64,000 bases of DNA from Alteromonadaceae bacterium (lineage in GTDB: Bacteria > Pseudomonadota > Gammaproteobacteria > Pseudomonadales > Cellvibrionaceae): contig NVXL01000007.1 of assembly GCA_002746115.1 (NCBI GenBank), positions 16,368 through 80,367 of the forward strand, given 5' to 3'. The notes under the pieces were generated by a model. It saw nothing but the letters and a program-made list of their open reading frames with translations. It was not told the origin of the DNA and ran no database searches. This document shows, in pieces, positions 17,745-27,178 of this stretch; position 1 is the stretch's first letter; every line of letters begins with the position of its first letter. The position numbers and the translations under genes are program-made.

Positions 17745-18485
17745 ATGATAGTTATACCAGCAATAGATTTAAAAGACGGCGCATGTGTACGCCTGCGTCA
17801 GGGTGTTATGGATGATTCTACCGTATTTTCTGATGATCCTATTGGTGTAGCAAAACGCTGGGTTGAGCAGGGCGCGCGGCGTTTGCATCTAGTGGACTTG
17901 AATGGCGCATTTGCTGGTGAGCCGGTTAATGGCGAGGTGGTAACGGCAATTGCTAAGGCTTACCCTGAGCTGCCAATTCAAATTGGTGGCGGAATTCGTA
18001 GCTTAGAGACGATTGAGTATTACCTTAATGCGGGCGTTAACTACGTCATTATCGGCACAAAAGCGGTGAAAGAGCCCGAATTCGTGAGTGAGGCCTGCAA
18101 GGCATTTCCTGACACCGTTATTGTTGGCTTGGACGCAAAAGACGGTTTTGTTGCAACAGACGGTTGGGCTGAAGTGTCGGAAGTTAAGGCGACTGACCTT
18201 GCTAAGCGCTTTGCTGATGACGGCGTTTCTGCCATTGTTTACACGGATATTGCTCGTGACGGCATGATGCAGGGTGTTAATGTCGAGGCTACACGAGAAA
18301 TGGCGGATGCTTCGGTAATTCCCGTGATTGCTTCTGGTGGCATTACCAATATGGATGATATTCGTGGCTTGCTTGATACAGGGCATGCAGGAATTACAGG
18401 CGCAATTACAGGCCGCGCTATTTATGAAGGCACCTTGGATTTGCAAGAAGCACAAGCTTTTTGTGATGATCGCCTAAAGGCGTGA
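17745..18485 (+). CDS. hisA: Phosphoribosylformimino-5-aminoimidazole carboxamide ribotide isomerase
   Basis: TIM-barrel Amadori isomerase of histidine synthesis, 246 residues. Catalytic Asp8 lies in IPAIDLKDG. The second catalytic aspartate is in [12 protein letters not shown]. The two phosphate-binding glycine motifs (IGGGIRS and ASGGI) are intact. It sits between hisH and hisF with spacings of 14 and 10 bp, so it is clearly co-transcribed. Confidence 0.96.
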   Translation: MIVIPAIDLKDGACVRLRQGVMDDSTVFSDDPIGVAKRWVEQGARRLHLVDLNGAFAGEPVNGEVVTAIAKAYPELPIQIGGGIRSLETIEYYLNAGVNYVIIGTKAVKEPEFVSEACKAFPDTVIVGLDAKDGFVATDGWAEVSEVKATDLAKRFADDGVSAIVYTDIARDGMMQGVNVEATREMADASVIPVIASGGITNMDDIRGLLDTGHAGITGAITGRAIYEGTLDLQEAQAFCDDRLKA

Positions 18486-18495
18486 GGAAATTAAC

Positions 18496-19269
18496 ATGGG
18501 GTTAGCAAAACGTATTATTCCTTGTCTTGATGTCGACAAGGGACGAGTTGTAAAAGGTGTGCAGTTTGTTGATATTCGCGATGCTGGTGATCCGGTTGAA
18601 ATTGCGAAGAAGTACAACGAACAAGGCGCGGATGAAATTACTTTTCTGGATATTACGGCCAGTCATGAAGATCGTGACACGACGGTACATACCGTGGAAA
18701 AAATCGCTTCTGAAGTGTTTATCCCGTTAACGGTCGGCGGTGGTATCCGGGAGTTGGCTGATATACGTAAAATGCTCAATGCCGGTGCTGATAAAGTATC
18801 GATCAATTCGGCAGCTGTTCATAACCCTGCGTTCGTGGGTGAAGCAGCGGAAAAATTTGGATCGCAATGTATTGTGGTCGCGATCGATGCCAAGCGCGTA
18901 AGCGCGCCCGGAGAGACGGCCCGCTGGGAGATCTTCACTCATGATGGTCGTAAACCGACAGGTATTGATGCCGTGGAGTGGGCTGTGTTGATGACTAACT
19001 ACGGGGCGGGTGAAATTCTGCTGACTAGTATGGATCGCGACGGCACAAAAGATGGCTTTGATTTGGGCGTGACTCGTGCGATCAGTGATGCGGTGCAGGT
19101 GCCGGTAATTGCCTCGGGTGGCGTAGGGTGTTTGCAGCATCTAGTGGATGGTGTGAAGCAGGGCGGCGCTGACGCAGTGTTAGCGGCGAGTATTTTTCAC
19201 TTCGGGCAATATAGTATCGAAGAGGCAAAGTTGCACATGCGGCGTGAGGGACTTGAGGTTAGGCTTTAG
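18496..19269 (+). CDS. hisF: Imidazole glycerol phosphate synthase cyclase subunit
   Basis: Cyclase half of IGP synthase, producing imidazole glycerol phosphate and AICAR, 257 residues. The catalytic aspartates are in [14 protein letters not shown] and [11 protein letters not shown], with the phosphate sites TVGGGIR and ASGGVG. A ribosome site GAGGAAATTAAC precedes the ATG. It is the last his gene of this operon and is followed at once by an intrinsic terminator; hisI/hisE are not in the window. Confidence 0.97.
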   Translation: MGLAKRIIPCLDVDKGRVVKGVQFVDIRDAGDPVEIAKKYNEQGADEITFLDITASHEDRDTTVHTVEKIASEVFIPLTVGGGIRELADIRKMLNAGADKVSINSAAVHNPAFVGEAAEKFGSQCIVVAIDAKRVSAPGETARWEIFTHDGRKPTGIDAVEWAVLMTNYGAGEILLTSMDRDGTKDGFDLGVTRAISDAVQVPVIASGGVGCLQHLVDGVKQGGADAVLAASIFHFGQYSIEEAKLHMRREGLEVRL

Positions 19270-19288
19270 CCGTGGCTGAGAATGTGAA

Positions 19289-19330
19289 CTAAAAACCCCC
19301 AGTAGGCGTACCTAATTGGAGGTTTTTAGT
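19289..19330 (+). terminator. Intrinsic terminator of the his operon
   Basis: Inverted repeat CTAAAAACCCCC / GGAGGTTTTTAG with a loop of about 17 nt and a run of T on the plus strand, 20 bp after hisF. Confidence 0.75.
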
Positions 19331-19427
19331 AGGCCAAATACGCTTACAAGCTTAGATTTCTAGAGCCCGTAGTATTAGACGGATATAGTATTAGTACGCA
19401 GATTTCGGGCTTAGGCGTCGAGGGCTT

Positions 19428-19655
19428 TTAGGCAGCAGCGCTATCACCATAACGTTGAAGTGTCTGGAGTGTGTCGTTATCTGCGTGCATAACGAAGTCT
19501 ATAAATTCGCTGGCGCCACTCTCTGCTTTACTGTGTGAGTCAAATGGGCCGATATTGAACCCTTCGCGAGTGCTGTAATACCAGTAGTCCGCTTTTTTGA
19601 AGAATCGATTATTTCTTAGGTGGCCGTTGTTGGCTTCATCATTTGTTCTGATCAT
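19428..19655 (-). CDS. DUF6316 family protein
   Basis: A 75-residue protein matching the small DUF6316 pattern: RFFKKADYWYYSTREGFNIGPF followed by a helix ending in EFIDFVMHA. It is soluble, with no signal peptide. The family is restricted to gammaproteobacteria and has no known function, although the compact YYSTREG-IGPF core suggests a small beta-sheet domain. It stands alone between the his terminator and the yibQ group. The leader upstream holds a 7-bp hairpin at 19810-19835. Confidence 0.75.
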   Translation of the reverse strand: MIRTNDEANNGHLRNNRFFKKADYWYYSTREGFNIGPFDSHSKAESGASEFIDFVMHADNDTLQTLQRYGDSAAA

Positions 19656-20010
19656 ATGTTTACCTCCACATCTCCATTGTTCCCTCTGCTACTACGCTGC
19701 CCCCCGGGTGGTATTCGTACGTGGGTTTATCGCTCAGCGTGTGTCGATCAGCAGATCTCATGGAAGATTGGTATAAAGGGCATTGCCGTCATTACTGGCA
19801 ACCGTTTAACTTCGCGAGGTGTCTAAAGCGCGAAGAGACGGCCGAAGTATAGTCGTAAATATCGTTTCTGTATTGATATATTTTTTGTATGCACGAAAAA
19901 ACCACTAAGGTGATTTTTTAAAATCTTTATGATATATAAGGTGTTGTTTTTAATCGCTTTTTGGCCTAACCGTGGGTGGTTTATTGTTTTGCGCTTTGAT
20001 CAGTGACAGC
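19656..20010. other. Intergenic region, one hairpin, no gene seen
   Basis: Between the DUF6316 start and the yibQ stop. A perfect 7-bp inverted repeat CTTCGCG/CGCGAAG at 19810-19835 has a 12-nt loop and no T-run. AT-rich sequence follows at 19850-19960. I see no supported ORF; a short plus-strand frame here has no ribosome site. Confidence 0.45.
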
Positions 20011-20892
20011 CTAATTTCCGTATGTTTTTTGGTCGTTTTGTATGTTTTTCCGCTGTGATTCTGATAGCTCCACACGGTCTAAAATACGGTGTTTAGGTGT
20101 GGCTCGTAAGGCTGAAACCTTAACAATCTCGACTTGTTTTTGGCGGAATTCGGGGAGTTTTTGGGTAAGTGCTTGGATAGTTTCAGGGTAAGGGTGGCCG
20201 ATGCCAATTGCTTGCCCTTCGCGTAGCGCAAGTGCAAGTAGCTTGTCTAGCTGTTTTATTATGGCGGTAGTGTCTCGATTATTATCGAGGAAAATATCAC
20301 GATCGTGATGAGGTATTGCTGCTTGAGCGGCAGCGGTGCTTGCTTGAGTTTCTGCGGTAGTGCGGCTATCGACGAAGTACAGTTGATGTCTTGCGAGTGA
20401 AAGCATAAGCCAGTTCATGCGCTGGCGGTCTTGAGTGAGCTTACTGCCACCGTGGTTGTTGAGGCCGCTGACGTAAGGGATGTCCAATAACATTTGCTGT
20501 AGTAGGGTCGTAAATTCATCTTTGCCCATAAGGGTGTTTAGGCTTTGTTCCCATTTGTCGGTGCTTAGTGTTTCCATAGGGGCGTGTAGCATTATTTCGC
20601 GCTGAGATTGGTGAGCGATAGTTGCGAGTTGTTTGCCATAGGGGGTAAACGGGATAATGGCTAGAGTCAGGTTGTGCGGGATATCAATAACGGATTGGCC
20701 GCTGTGGAGCGAGTAGCCGATATCATCAATGATGATGGAGACGATTGCGCGTTTAGGCTTTATCTCTTCGGCAATGCTGTACACAGCACTTACTAATAAT
20801 GTAAGTGCGGTGACAATTGCGGCTAAAAGCTTTAGGGCGCTTGCTGATAATTGGCGCCTGTTTGAGGTGGGGGCTTTTTTAACTGTCGTCAC
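20011..20892 (-). CDS. yibQ: Divergent polysaccharide deacetylase family protein YibQ
   Basis: A 293-residue secreted or anchored protein with an N-terminal hydrophobic segment at about residues 20-40. The divergent polysaccharide deacetylase domain follows: ISIIIDDIGYSLHSG, LNNHGGSKLTQD, and a late GIGHPYPETI. The last two resemble the NodB-type histidine/aspartate positions. Its role is probably in peptidoglycan or envelope polysaccharide remodelling. It is the distal gene of an envC-ctpA-yibQ set on this strand; E. coli has the same genes without ctpA between them. Confidence 0.88.
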   Translation of the reverse strand: MTTVKKAPTSNRRQLSASALKLLAAIVTALTLLVSAVYSIAEEIKPKRAIVSIIIDDIGYSLHSGQSVIDIPHNLTLAIIPFTPYGKQLATIAHQSQREIMLHAPMETLSTDKWEQSLNTLMGKDEFTTLLQQMLLDIPYVSGLNNHGGSKLTQDRQRMNWLMLSLARHQLYFVDSRTTAETQASTAAAQAAIPHHDRDIFLDNNRDTTAIIKQLDKLLALALREGQAIGIGHPYPETIQALTQKLPEFRQKQVEIVKVSALRATPKHRILDRVELSESQRKNIQNDQKTYGN

Positions 20893-20906
20893 TTGTGCTG
20901 TGATGT

Positions 20907-22391
20907 TTACGGGCTTTTCTTGGTTTCGCTAGGGCTATCGTCTTGTTCTGCTTCTTGTTCTTGCGCGGCCTCTAAAGCTGCTTGCTTAAGGGCTGCTTCT
21001 TTAGCCGCTTTAGCGTCTAGACGCTTTTTCTCTTGTCGGATAAACAGATCAAGCCCCTTAAGTAAGGTGATAGCTTCGTATAGCTGGCTATCGGTATCCG
21101 CAATAGATGCTGTTTTTTTATCGTCATTGGTGCTAGAGCTGTTTTTATTGTTTGATTTGGACTTGGATTTCTTTTTCTTCTTCTTCTTTTTCTTTTTCGT
21201 GTTGTTCCCGTTCGCAAGGTGGCCGCTGAGGTTGGATTCCTTGATTCGACTGTGTTGCTCTATTGGCGAAACTTTGAATGGCTCAACTTCGATATCAGGG
21301 GTAATGCCTTCGGCTTGAATTGATCGCCCTTGAGGCGTGTAATACAAGGCCGTAGTGATTTTAATGGCTCGGTCGTTAGTGATGGGGATAACAGATTGCA
21401 CCGAGCCTTTACCAAAGCTGCGAGTGCCGATAATAATGGCTCGACCTTGATCTTGAAGTGCTCCCGCGACAATTTCTGAGGCTGAGGCTGAGCCTCCGTT
21501 AATCAATACAACTATGGGTAAGCCGTCGGTGATATCACCGGGGTTGGCTTCGTATTGGACGTTAGAGTCTTTGAGCCGCCCCTCGGTGTAAACAATTAGG
21601 CCATCTTCAATGAATTGATCTGCTACCTCGACTGAGGCTTGCAGGACGCCGCCGGGGTTGTTGCGCAGATCCAATACTAAGCCTTTAATTTCTGCTGATT
21701 CGCTCTTCAACTTCTCAAAGGCTTTGGCAACATCTTGGCCTGTATGCACTTGGAATTGGGCAATGCGAATGTAGGCAAAATGGCCTTCTTTCATGCTGGC
21801 TTTAACGCTGCGGACTTTGACGGTATCGCGCACTAATGTTAAGTCAAAAGGTTGAGTAAGCCCCTTTCTTAATAGGGTAATCGTAATTTCGCTGCCTTTG
21901 GGGCCGCGCATTTTCTCAACGGCGTCTTTAAGGGATAAGCCTTTCACTGTGACATCGTTAATTTTGATAATGAGGTCGCCAGCTTGAACGCCAGCAGCGG
22001 CAGCCGGAGTATCGTCAATTGGGGAGATGACTTTAACGTAACCATCTTCAATACCGACTTCAATGCCTAGCCCACCGAATTCGCCGGTGGTGTGTACTTG
22101 CAGCTCGTCGAACGAGCTAGCGTCAAGATAGGTTGAGTGTGGGTCTAGCTCGTTGAGCATGCCGCGAATGGCGTATTCAAGCAGTGTTCTATCGTCTATT
22201 TCTCGGACGTAGGCGTTACGAATATGGTCGTAAGCTTTGGTGAAAACACGTAAATCTTCGAGTGGAAGCACGCTAATCTTGGTGTGAACGTCACTATCGT
22301 TGTCTTGTGAGTCTTGTCCATGACTGACGGCGCTAAGTAGTGTGCTTAGCGTTGTGATGATCAATAATCCGAGTTTAAGTGGCGATTTCAT
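20907..22391 (-). CDS. ctpA: Carboxyl-terminal processing protease, S41 family
   Basis: A 494-residue periplasmic serine protease with a signal peptide (about 25 residues), a PDZ domain (GGLGIEVGIEDGYVKVISP) and an S41 catalytic core. The nucleophile is the serine in NGGSASASEI and the lysine base lies in TRSFGKGSVQ. Beyond the core, residues 399-408 form an unbroken run of ten lysines followed by Ser/Asn-rich sequence, an unusual linker. The ATG at 22391 is chosen because AAGGTGA lies 8 bp upstream; the frame is open to 22439. It lies between envC and yibQ, consistent with control of cell-wall hydrolases. Confidence 0.93.
   Translation of the reverse strand: MKSPLKLGLLIITTLSTLLSAVSHGQDSQDNDSDVHTKISVLPLEDLRVFTKAYDHIRNAYVREIDDRTLLEYAIRGMLNELDPHSTYLDASSFDELQVHTTGEFGGLGIEVGIEDGYVKVISPIDDTPAAAAGVQAGDLIIKINDVTVKGLSLKDAVEKMRGPKGSEITITLLRKGLTQPFDLTLVRDTVKVRSVKASMKEGHFAYIRIAQFQVHTGQDVAKAFEKLKSESAEIKGLVLDLRNNPGGVLQASVEVADQFIEDGLIVYTEGRLKDSNVQYEANPGDITDGLPIVVLINGGSASASEIVAGALQDQGRAIIIGTRSFGKGSVQSVIPITNDRAIKITTALYYTPQGRSIQAEGITPDIEVEPFKVSPIEQHSRIKESNLSGHLANGNNTKKKKKKKKKKSKSKSNNKNSSSTNDDKKTASIADTDSQLYEAITLLKGLDLFIRQEKKRLDAKAAKEAALKQAALEAAQEQEAEQDDSPSETKKSP
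21168..21197 (-). repeat. Ten-lysine homopolymer tract inside ctpA
   Basis: Thirty bases of AAA/AAG codons encode ten consecutive lysines. On the mRNA this is an A/G-rich run of the kind known to slow ribosomes and to be prone to slippage. Confidence 0.9.
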
Positions 22392-22680
22392 CGCTGCGGT
22401 CACCTTGATACCTCTCCCTGTGCAGGGGTAGTTATACATCTATTGTGTTATACATTTATGTGGTAAATCGTAGTATGCAGCTTATTTGTTTAATAGACTA
22501 TTTATGTTTTGCTGTTAGCCCTTGTACTTATCATATTGTACTTAGCTTGTTGCTATTGAGGTTAACCCACTAATGTATGGTAGAAGAAAGCTGTCACTAT
22601 TGCAGTCAAAACCATGCATATTAGCAAGGGTTTGCCATCATCACAGCTTGAGCGGAGGTGTTTTGCTTGAAAATTTGGCG

Positions 22681-23823
22681 TTAAACGCGACTGAACCAGG
22701 TTTGGGGGTTGGTGGGCTTGCCCTTGTGACGCAGCTCAAAATACAGTGCGCTCTGCTTCTGGCCGCCACTACTGCCTACGGTGGCGATTTGCTCGCCCGT
22801 ATCGACCCATTCGCCTAAGGTCTTAAATAAGCTTTGGTTGTGGGCGTAGAGCGACATAAATTCGCTGCCGTGGTCGACAATAATTAGCAAGCCGTGTCCT
22901 CGTAAATAATCTGAAAAAACCACACGTCCGTGATGTACTGCCTTGACTGGGTTGCCGGGCTTAGATGCAATCAGGAGGCCGTCCCATTTCATGCGGTTGG
23001 CTACTCGCGTGCTACCAAAGCGTTGTAAAACCTTTCCCTTTGCCGGCCAAGGGAGTTTGCCTTTGAGCTTGCTGAAGTTCCTCTCATGGAAGGGCAGCTT
23101 TATATCGTTGACGCTTTGGCTGATTTGAGCAAACAGTTTTTGTAGGCGTTGATGGTTCTCAAGCAAAGTCTTCAGGCGTTGATCTTTATTGGCGATGCGG
23201 GTGTTGAGCGTTGCTAACAGTTGTTGTCGTTGTTGCTGATTTTGCTGTAATTTTGTTTGCTGTTTTTTTAACGTTTTATGCTGTTCTTCAATTTGGGTCG
23301 CACGTTGAGTGATTTTTGGTGTGATAGCGTTGATTTGCGCGAGTGTGGCTCGGTACTCGACGATTTTTTCGGCACGAGCTTCAATGAAATAACGGAAGTA
23401 TTCGCTATTGCGGGAGACTTCAGTCGGGTCTTGCTGATCGAGAATGAGGCGGATTTTACTGAGCTGTCCAAGCCGGTAAGCGGCGTTTATGTGCTCGCCA
23501 ATGATGTGCTGTTGTGATGTTTTCTTTTCGTTAAGCTGTATTCTTTCTTGCTTTAATCCGTCCAGTTTTTTTTTGTTAGCTTTGAGCTCATTCTTTAAGC
23601 GCTTAGCCTTTTTGCTGAGTTCGCCAATGTTCTTTTCGGTACTTTCTAAGATTTTTTGGGTTTTGTCTCGGCTTTTTTGTGCGTTTTTTAGTTCTTGTTT
23701 GAGTGCGTCAATCGTCTCTCTTAGCTCTTTAAGTTGTTTTGCGCTAATTGGCTCTTGGCTCCAGCAAGCTGCGCTGAGCGATAACGACAAAACAAAAATA
23801 ATGAGTTTAAGGGGCGATATCAT
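22681..23823 (-). CDS. envC: Murein hydrolase activator EnvC, M23 family
   Basis: A 380-residue periplasmic protein with a signal peptide ending near residue 22 and a long coiled coil (about 25-250, very Lys/Gln/Glu-rich). The C-terminal LytM domain (HHGRVVFSDYLRGHG, DHGSEFMSLYAHN, LYFELRHKG) shows glutamate where active LytM enzymes have the second HxH histidine. It is therefore probably catalytically inactive and acts by activating AmiA/AmiB amidases at the septum, as EnvC does in E. coli. It lies downstream of gpmI and upstream of ctpA, the usual order. Confidence 0.9.
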   Translation of the reverse strand: MISPLKLIIFVLSLSLSAACWSQEPISAKQLKELRETIDALKQELKNAQKSRDKTQKILESTEKNIGELSKKAKRLKNELKANKKKLDGLKQERIQLNEKKTSQQHIIGEHINAAYRLGQLSKIRLILDQQDPTEVSRNSEYFRYFIEARAEKIVEYRATLAQINAITPKITQRATQIEEQHKTLKKQQTKLQQNQQQRQQLLATLNTRIANKDQRLKTLLENHQRLQKLFAQISQSVNDIKLPFHERNFSKLKGKLPWPAKGKVLQRFGSTRVANRMKWDGLLIASKPGNPVKAVHHGRVVFSDYLRGHGLLIIVDHGSEFMSLYAHNQSLFKTLGEWVDTGEQIATVGSSGGQKQSALYFELRHKGKPTNPQTWFSRV

Positions 23824-23921
23824 GAGTGGGCTGCTTACTCTATTGTTTGCCTATGATGCACCATTTACGGTGCATCATAGGCTGGGGGCCTAGCTGTATT
23901 TGAGATTAGCGGTGCTTAATA

Positions 23922-25469
23922 TTAGTTACGCTCGATAAGCGACGGTTCGTCCATTTCTGCAGGTTGCTCAAGCCCTAAAAGGTCTAATAACGAGGGTGCA
24001 ATATTGGCTAGGCTACCGGCGTCACGTAGCTTAATGTCTCTGTTGCCAACATAGACTAGTGGTACAGGGAAGGTGGTGTGTTGTGTGTGAGGTTGGCCGT
24101 TGGCTTCGTCATACATCACTTCCACGTTACCGTGATCCGCAGTAATTAACGCTTCACCACCGACTTTCTCAAGCGCGGCTAGCACTTTACTTAGGCATTC
24201 ATCAACAACTTCGACGGCTTTTATGGCAGCGTCATAGTTGCCTGTGTGACCTACTTGGTCGCAGTTTGCATAGTTACAGATGATGGCGTCAAACTTGCCG
24301 GACTCAATGGATTCAATGAGTTTATCTGTGACTTCGTGTGCGCTCATTTCAGGTACTTCGTCGTAGGTTTCAACCTGCGGAGATGGCACTAAGATGCGCT
24401 CTTCACCTTCGTATAGATCTTCTTGTCCACCACTAAAAAAGAAAGTCACATGCGCGTATTTTTCAGTTTCGGCGATACGTAGTTGGCGCTTGTTAGCTTT
24501 GGCCATGACTTCACCAAACGAGTTCACCAAATTCTGTGGTGGGAATGCACAGCTAGCAGGAATACTGCTGGCGTATTCTGTAGTCATCACAAAATCGCAA
24601 AGCTTGGGGCGTTGTTCGCGAGTAAATCCATCGAAGTTGTCATCAACAAAAGCGTTGGTGATTTGTCGTGCACGGTCAGGACGGAAGTTCATGAACAATA
24701 CGGCGTCGCCGTCTTCCATGGAAACTTTTTGATTGTCACTATCGAGAATTGCAGTGGCTTTGACGAATTCGTCGTTTTCGTCGCGCTCATAAGCTGTAGA
24801 TAGAGCTTCTGCAGCACTTGTGGCGGTATAGTCGGATTTGCCTGCGGTAAGCAGATCATAAGCGGATTGAACGCGTGACCAGCGCTGGTCGCGATCAAGC
24901 GCAAAGAATCGGCCGCAAACACTGGCGATTCGGCCTTTACCGAGCTCAGAAAACTTCTTTTCAGTTCTTAATAGTGAAGGCTCAGCGCTGCGAGGAGGGC
25001 AGTCGCGACCGTCAAGAAAAGCGTGTAGGTAGATTTTTTCAGCACCGCGGTTGGCGGCCATTTCCATCATGGCAAAAATGTGTTTTTCGTGGCTGTGAAC
25101 GCCACCGGCAGAAAGTAGGCCGAGTATATGCACGGCCTTGCCTTTACTTACGGCGCTATCGATAGCTTTGCAGTAAACCTCGTTTTTGAAAAAGTCGCCG
25201 TCTTTAATGGATTTATTAATACGGGTAAAATTCTGGTATACAACACGGCCTGCACCGAGGGTCATATGGCCGACTTCAGAGTTGCCCATCTGGCCATCTG
25301 GTAGTCCGACATCGGCGCCTGAGGTACCAATAGTGGTTTTGGGTGCTTCTGCCCAAAGCTTTTGCCAGGTAGGTGCATTGGCGTTGTTGATGGCGTTGTA
25401 TTTGTCGGTCTCACTGTATCCAAATCCGTCGAGAATGATAAGGACAACTGGGGTATTGATGTTACTCAT
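23922..25469 (-). CDS. gpmI: Phosphoglycerate mutase, 2,3-bisphosphoglycerate-independent
   Basis: Glycolytic interconversion of 3- and 2-phosphoglycerate using two Mn2+ ions. It has the full family length of 515 residues. Metal ligand Asp14 is in ILDGFGY and the phosphorylated Ser64 lies in [11 protein letters not shown]. Late ligands include the [12 protein letters not shown] and ITADHGNVE segments. It is the first gene of the gpmI-envC-ctpA-yibQ strand and divergent from yibN-grxC-secB, the same gene pairing as in E. coli. Confidence 0.97.
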   Translation of the reverse strand: MSNINTPVVLIILDGFGYSETDKYNAINNANAPTWQKLWAEAPKTTIGTSGADVGLPDGQMGNSEVGHMTLGAGRVVYQNFTRINKSIKDGDFFKNEVYCKAIDSAVSKGKAVHILGLLSAGGVHSHEKHIFAMMEMAANRGAEKIYLHAFLDGRDCPPRSAEPSLLRTEKKFSELGKGRIASVCGRFFALDRDQRWSRVQSAYDLLTAGKSDYTATSAAEALSTAYERDENDEFVKATAILDSDNQKVSMEDGDAVLFMNFRPDRARQITNAFVDDNFDGFTREQRPKLCDFVMTTEYASSIPASCAFPPQNLVNSFGEVMAKANKRQLRIAETEKYAHVTFFFSGGQEDLYEGEERILVPSPQVETYDEVPEMSAHEVTDKLIESIESGKFDAIICNYANCDQVGHTGNYDAAIKAVEVVDECLSKVLAALEKVGGEALITADHGNVEVMYDEANGQPHTQHTTFPVPLVYVGNRDIKLRDAGSLANIAPSLLDLLGLEQPAEMDEPSLIERN

Positions 25470-25644
25470 GCTTGAATTCCAGATTAAATAAATAGGGCAA
25501 TCGGGCGTAAAGGGGGCATTTTAAAGGTATTGTAACGCCATCAGCAACTTTACTGTTGCTTTGAGTATGGTACATCAGGAGCATCACCTCGCGTGTTGGT
25601 GTATACTCCGCCACAATTTGTCAGGTATTTTTTGGGGTGTTTGT

Positions 25645-26058
25645 GTGAATTGGTTAGTTTTTGTTTCAGAGCAATGGCTGTTGGTGAGCTTGTTGGCAGT
25701 TTTGGTGTCTGCATTGATTTTTGTCGAGAGTCGAAAAGGTGGAACGTCTTTGTCTTTGCATGAGGTGACTCGCATGTTGAACGCTGATGAAGCAATACTG
25801 CTTGATGTCCGTGAAGCTAAGGAGTTTAAAGCAGGGCATATTACGGGTGCGGTTAATATCCCCCATCTTAAATTGGCTAGCCGTGCAGAAGAGCTTGAAA
25901 AGCATAAAAGCAAAACCATCATTGTGGTGGATAAGGCGGGGCAGCATGGCGGCGCAAGCGGTAAGTTACTAAAAGACCTTGGCTACACAGTAAATCGTAT
26001 GCAGGGTGGTATGGCTGAATGGCAGGGGCAAAACTTGCCGGTAATAAAGGGTAACTAA
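25645..26058 (+). CDS. yibN: Rhodanese-like membrane protein YibN
   Basis: A 137-residue protein with an N-terminal membrane anchor (residues 8-25) and a rhodanese domain (LLDVREAKEFKAGHITGAVNIP). The active-site loop reads VVDKAGQHGG, with aspartate where an active rhodanese has its persulfide cysteine, so sulfurtransferase activity is not expected. The GTG at 25645 is chosen because GGGGTG lies 6 bp upstream and the frame before it has no membrane-protein character. The stop overlaps the grxC start (TAATG). The neighbourhood yibN-grxC-secB is conserved. Confidence 0.9.
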   Translation: MNWLVFVSEQWLLVSLLAVLVSALIFVESRKGGTSLSLHEVTRMLNADEAILLDVREAKEFKAGHITGAVNIPHLKLASRAEELEKHKSKTIIVVDKAGQHGGASGKLLKDLGYTVNRMQGGMAEWQGQNLPVIKGN

Positions 26059-26324
26059 TGGCGAAGGTAGAAATTTATACAACGCGATTTTGTCCGTATT
26101 GTGTCCGTGCTAAATCGCTTTTAGATTCTAAATGTGTGGATTACAAAGAGTTTGCAGTGGATGGCGATCCTGCGTTGCGTCAGGAGATGCTAAATAAGAG
26201 TGGCCGTCGGACGGTTCCTCAGATTTGGATTGAAGGCCAGCATATTGGTGGTTGCGATGAGTTAATGGCGCTTGAGTACCGGGGGCGATTGAATTCTATG
26301 TTGGTGCTGAGCGAATCAGGCTAG
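26058..26324 (+). CDS. grxC: Glutaredoxin 3
   Basis: An 88-residue glutaredoxin with the dithiol active site CPYC (residues 12-15), the cis-proline in TVPQIW, and the glutathione-binding GGCDEL near residue 68. It reduces glutathione mixed disulfides and ribonucleotide reductase in the cytoplasm. Translation is coupled to yibN through a TAATG overlap. secB follows after 212 bp, so it may have its own promoter. Confidence 0.96.
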   Translation: MAKVEIYTTRFCPYCVRAKSLLDSKCVDYKEFAVDGDPALRQEMLNKSGRRTVPQIWIEGQHIGGCDELMALEYRGRLNSMLVLSESG

Positions 26325-26536
26325 AGTCGTGTTGATGTGCTAAATCGCGCTTTTGTTGCTTTTCACTTGCAAAGTGGTTTTAGCACCCCCACATAATAGA
26401 GACATTATTTATCAGGTTTATTGTTGCGTTAGCTTCTTGATTCGTATAAACGATGGGCTAACCTTCATCCATCTAAAAAATTATTTTCACCCCCATTTTC
26501 ACCCCATAGGTGATTGAGACTATTGAGGAAGTAGGC

Positions 26537-27043
26537 ATGACTGACGAACAAAAAGAACCAGAAGCTGCAGCGGCTGATGCGGGCGCACAACCACAATTTT
26601 CCGTGCAACGTATCTATGTTAAAGACTTGTCGTTTGAGTCGCCTATGGCTGTGACTGCTCGTCCTCAGGTTCAACCTCAGGTAAGTCAAGATTTAAACAC
26701 GCAAATATCTAAAGTGACTGAAGACTTATATGAAGTTGTTTTACAGTTAACTGTCACTGTCAAACTAGAAGATAAGGTCGCATTTTTAACTGAAATTCAT
26801 CAAGCCGGTCTTTTCCGTGTTTCAGGTTTGGAGCAAGCGCGTTTGCAGCATATGCTTTCGACTGTTGGCCCAAATATTATCTTCCCGTATGCTCGCGAAG
26901 CGATCGATAGTACGGTTGTCCGTGGTGGTTTCCCTCCATTGATGTTGCCACCGATTAACTTTGATGCGATTTATGCGCAAGCGATGGCTGAAGCTAAGGC
27001 ACGTGCCGAGGCTGAAGGTGAAGGTGGCGAGAAGAGCCACTAA
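26537..27043 (+). CDS. secB: Protein-export chaperone SecB
   Basis: Tetrameric chaperone that holds preproteins unfolded and hands them to SecA. It is 168 residues. Family positions include [13 protein letters not shown] at the N-terminus, the beta-strand [13 protein letters not shown] and the C-terminal [17 protein letters not shown]. An unusually Ala/Glu-rich N-terminal tail precedes the fold. The ATG at 26537 has GAGGAAG upstream, while the frame start at 26510 lacks a site. It is third in the yibN-grxC-secB group. The stop codon lies inside the first copy of a short repeat. Confidence 0.95.
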   Translation: MTDEQKEPEAAAADAGAQPQFSVQRIYVKDLSFESPMAVTARPQVQPQVSQDLNTQISKVTEDLYEVVLQLTVTVKLEDKVAFLTEIHQAGLFRVSGLEQARLQHMLSTVGPNIIFPYAREAIDSTVVRGGFPPLMLPPINFDAIYAQAMAEAKARAEAEGEGGEKSH

Positions 27044-27081
27044 GTTTTAAAGTCACTAGGTTTTAGAGACACTAGGTTTTA
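27038..27081 (+). repeat. Three 12-bp repeats at the end of secB
   Basis: CACTA(A/G)GTTTTA occurs at 27038, 27054 and 27070, an exact 16-bp spacing. The first copy contains the last codons and stop of secB. No hairpin or T-run follows, so it is not an obvious terminator. Confidence 0.7.
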
Positions 27082-27178
27082 AATAACGCAAGTTCAGCTT
27101 GTGTTAAGTCTGACTTCTTTATTCTTGATGTTAAGTGCTGTTGTTTGACACTCCCCGTTAAGAATAAAGAGGTGGTTT

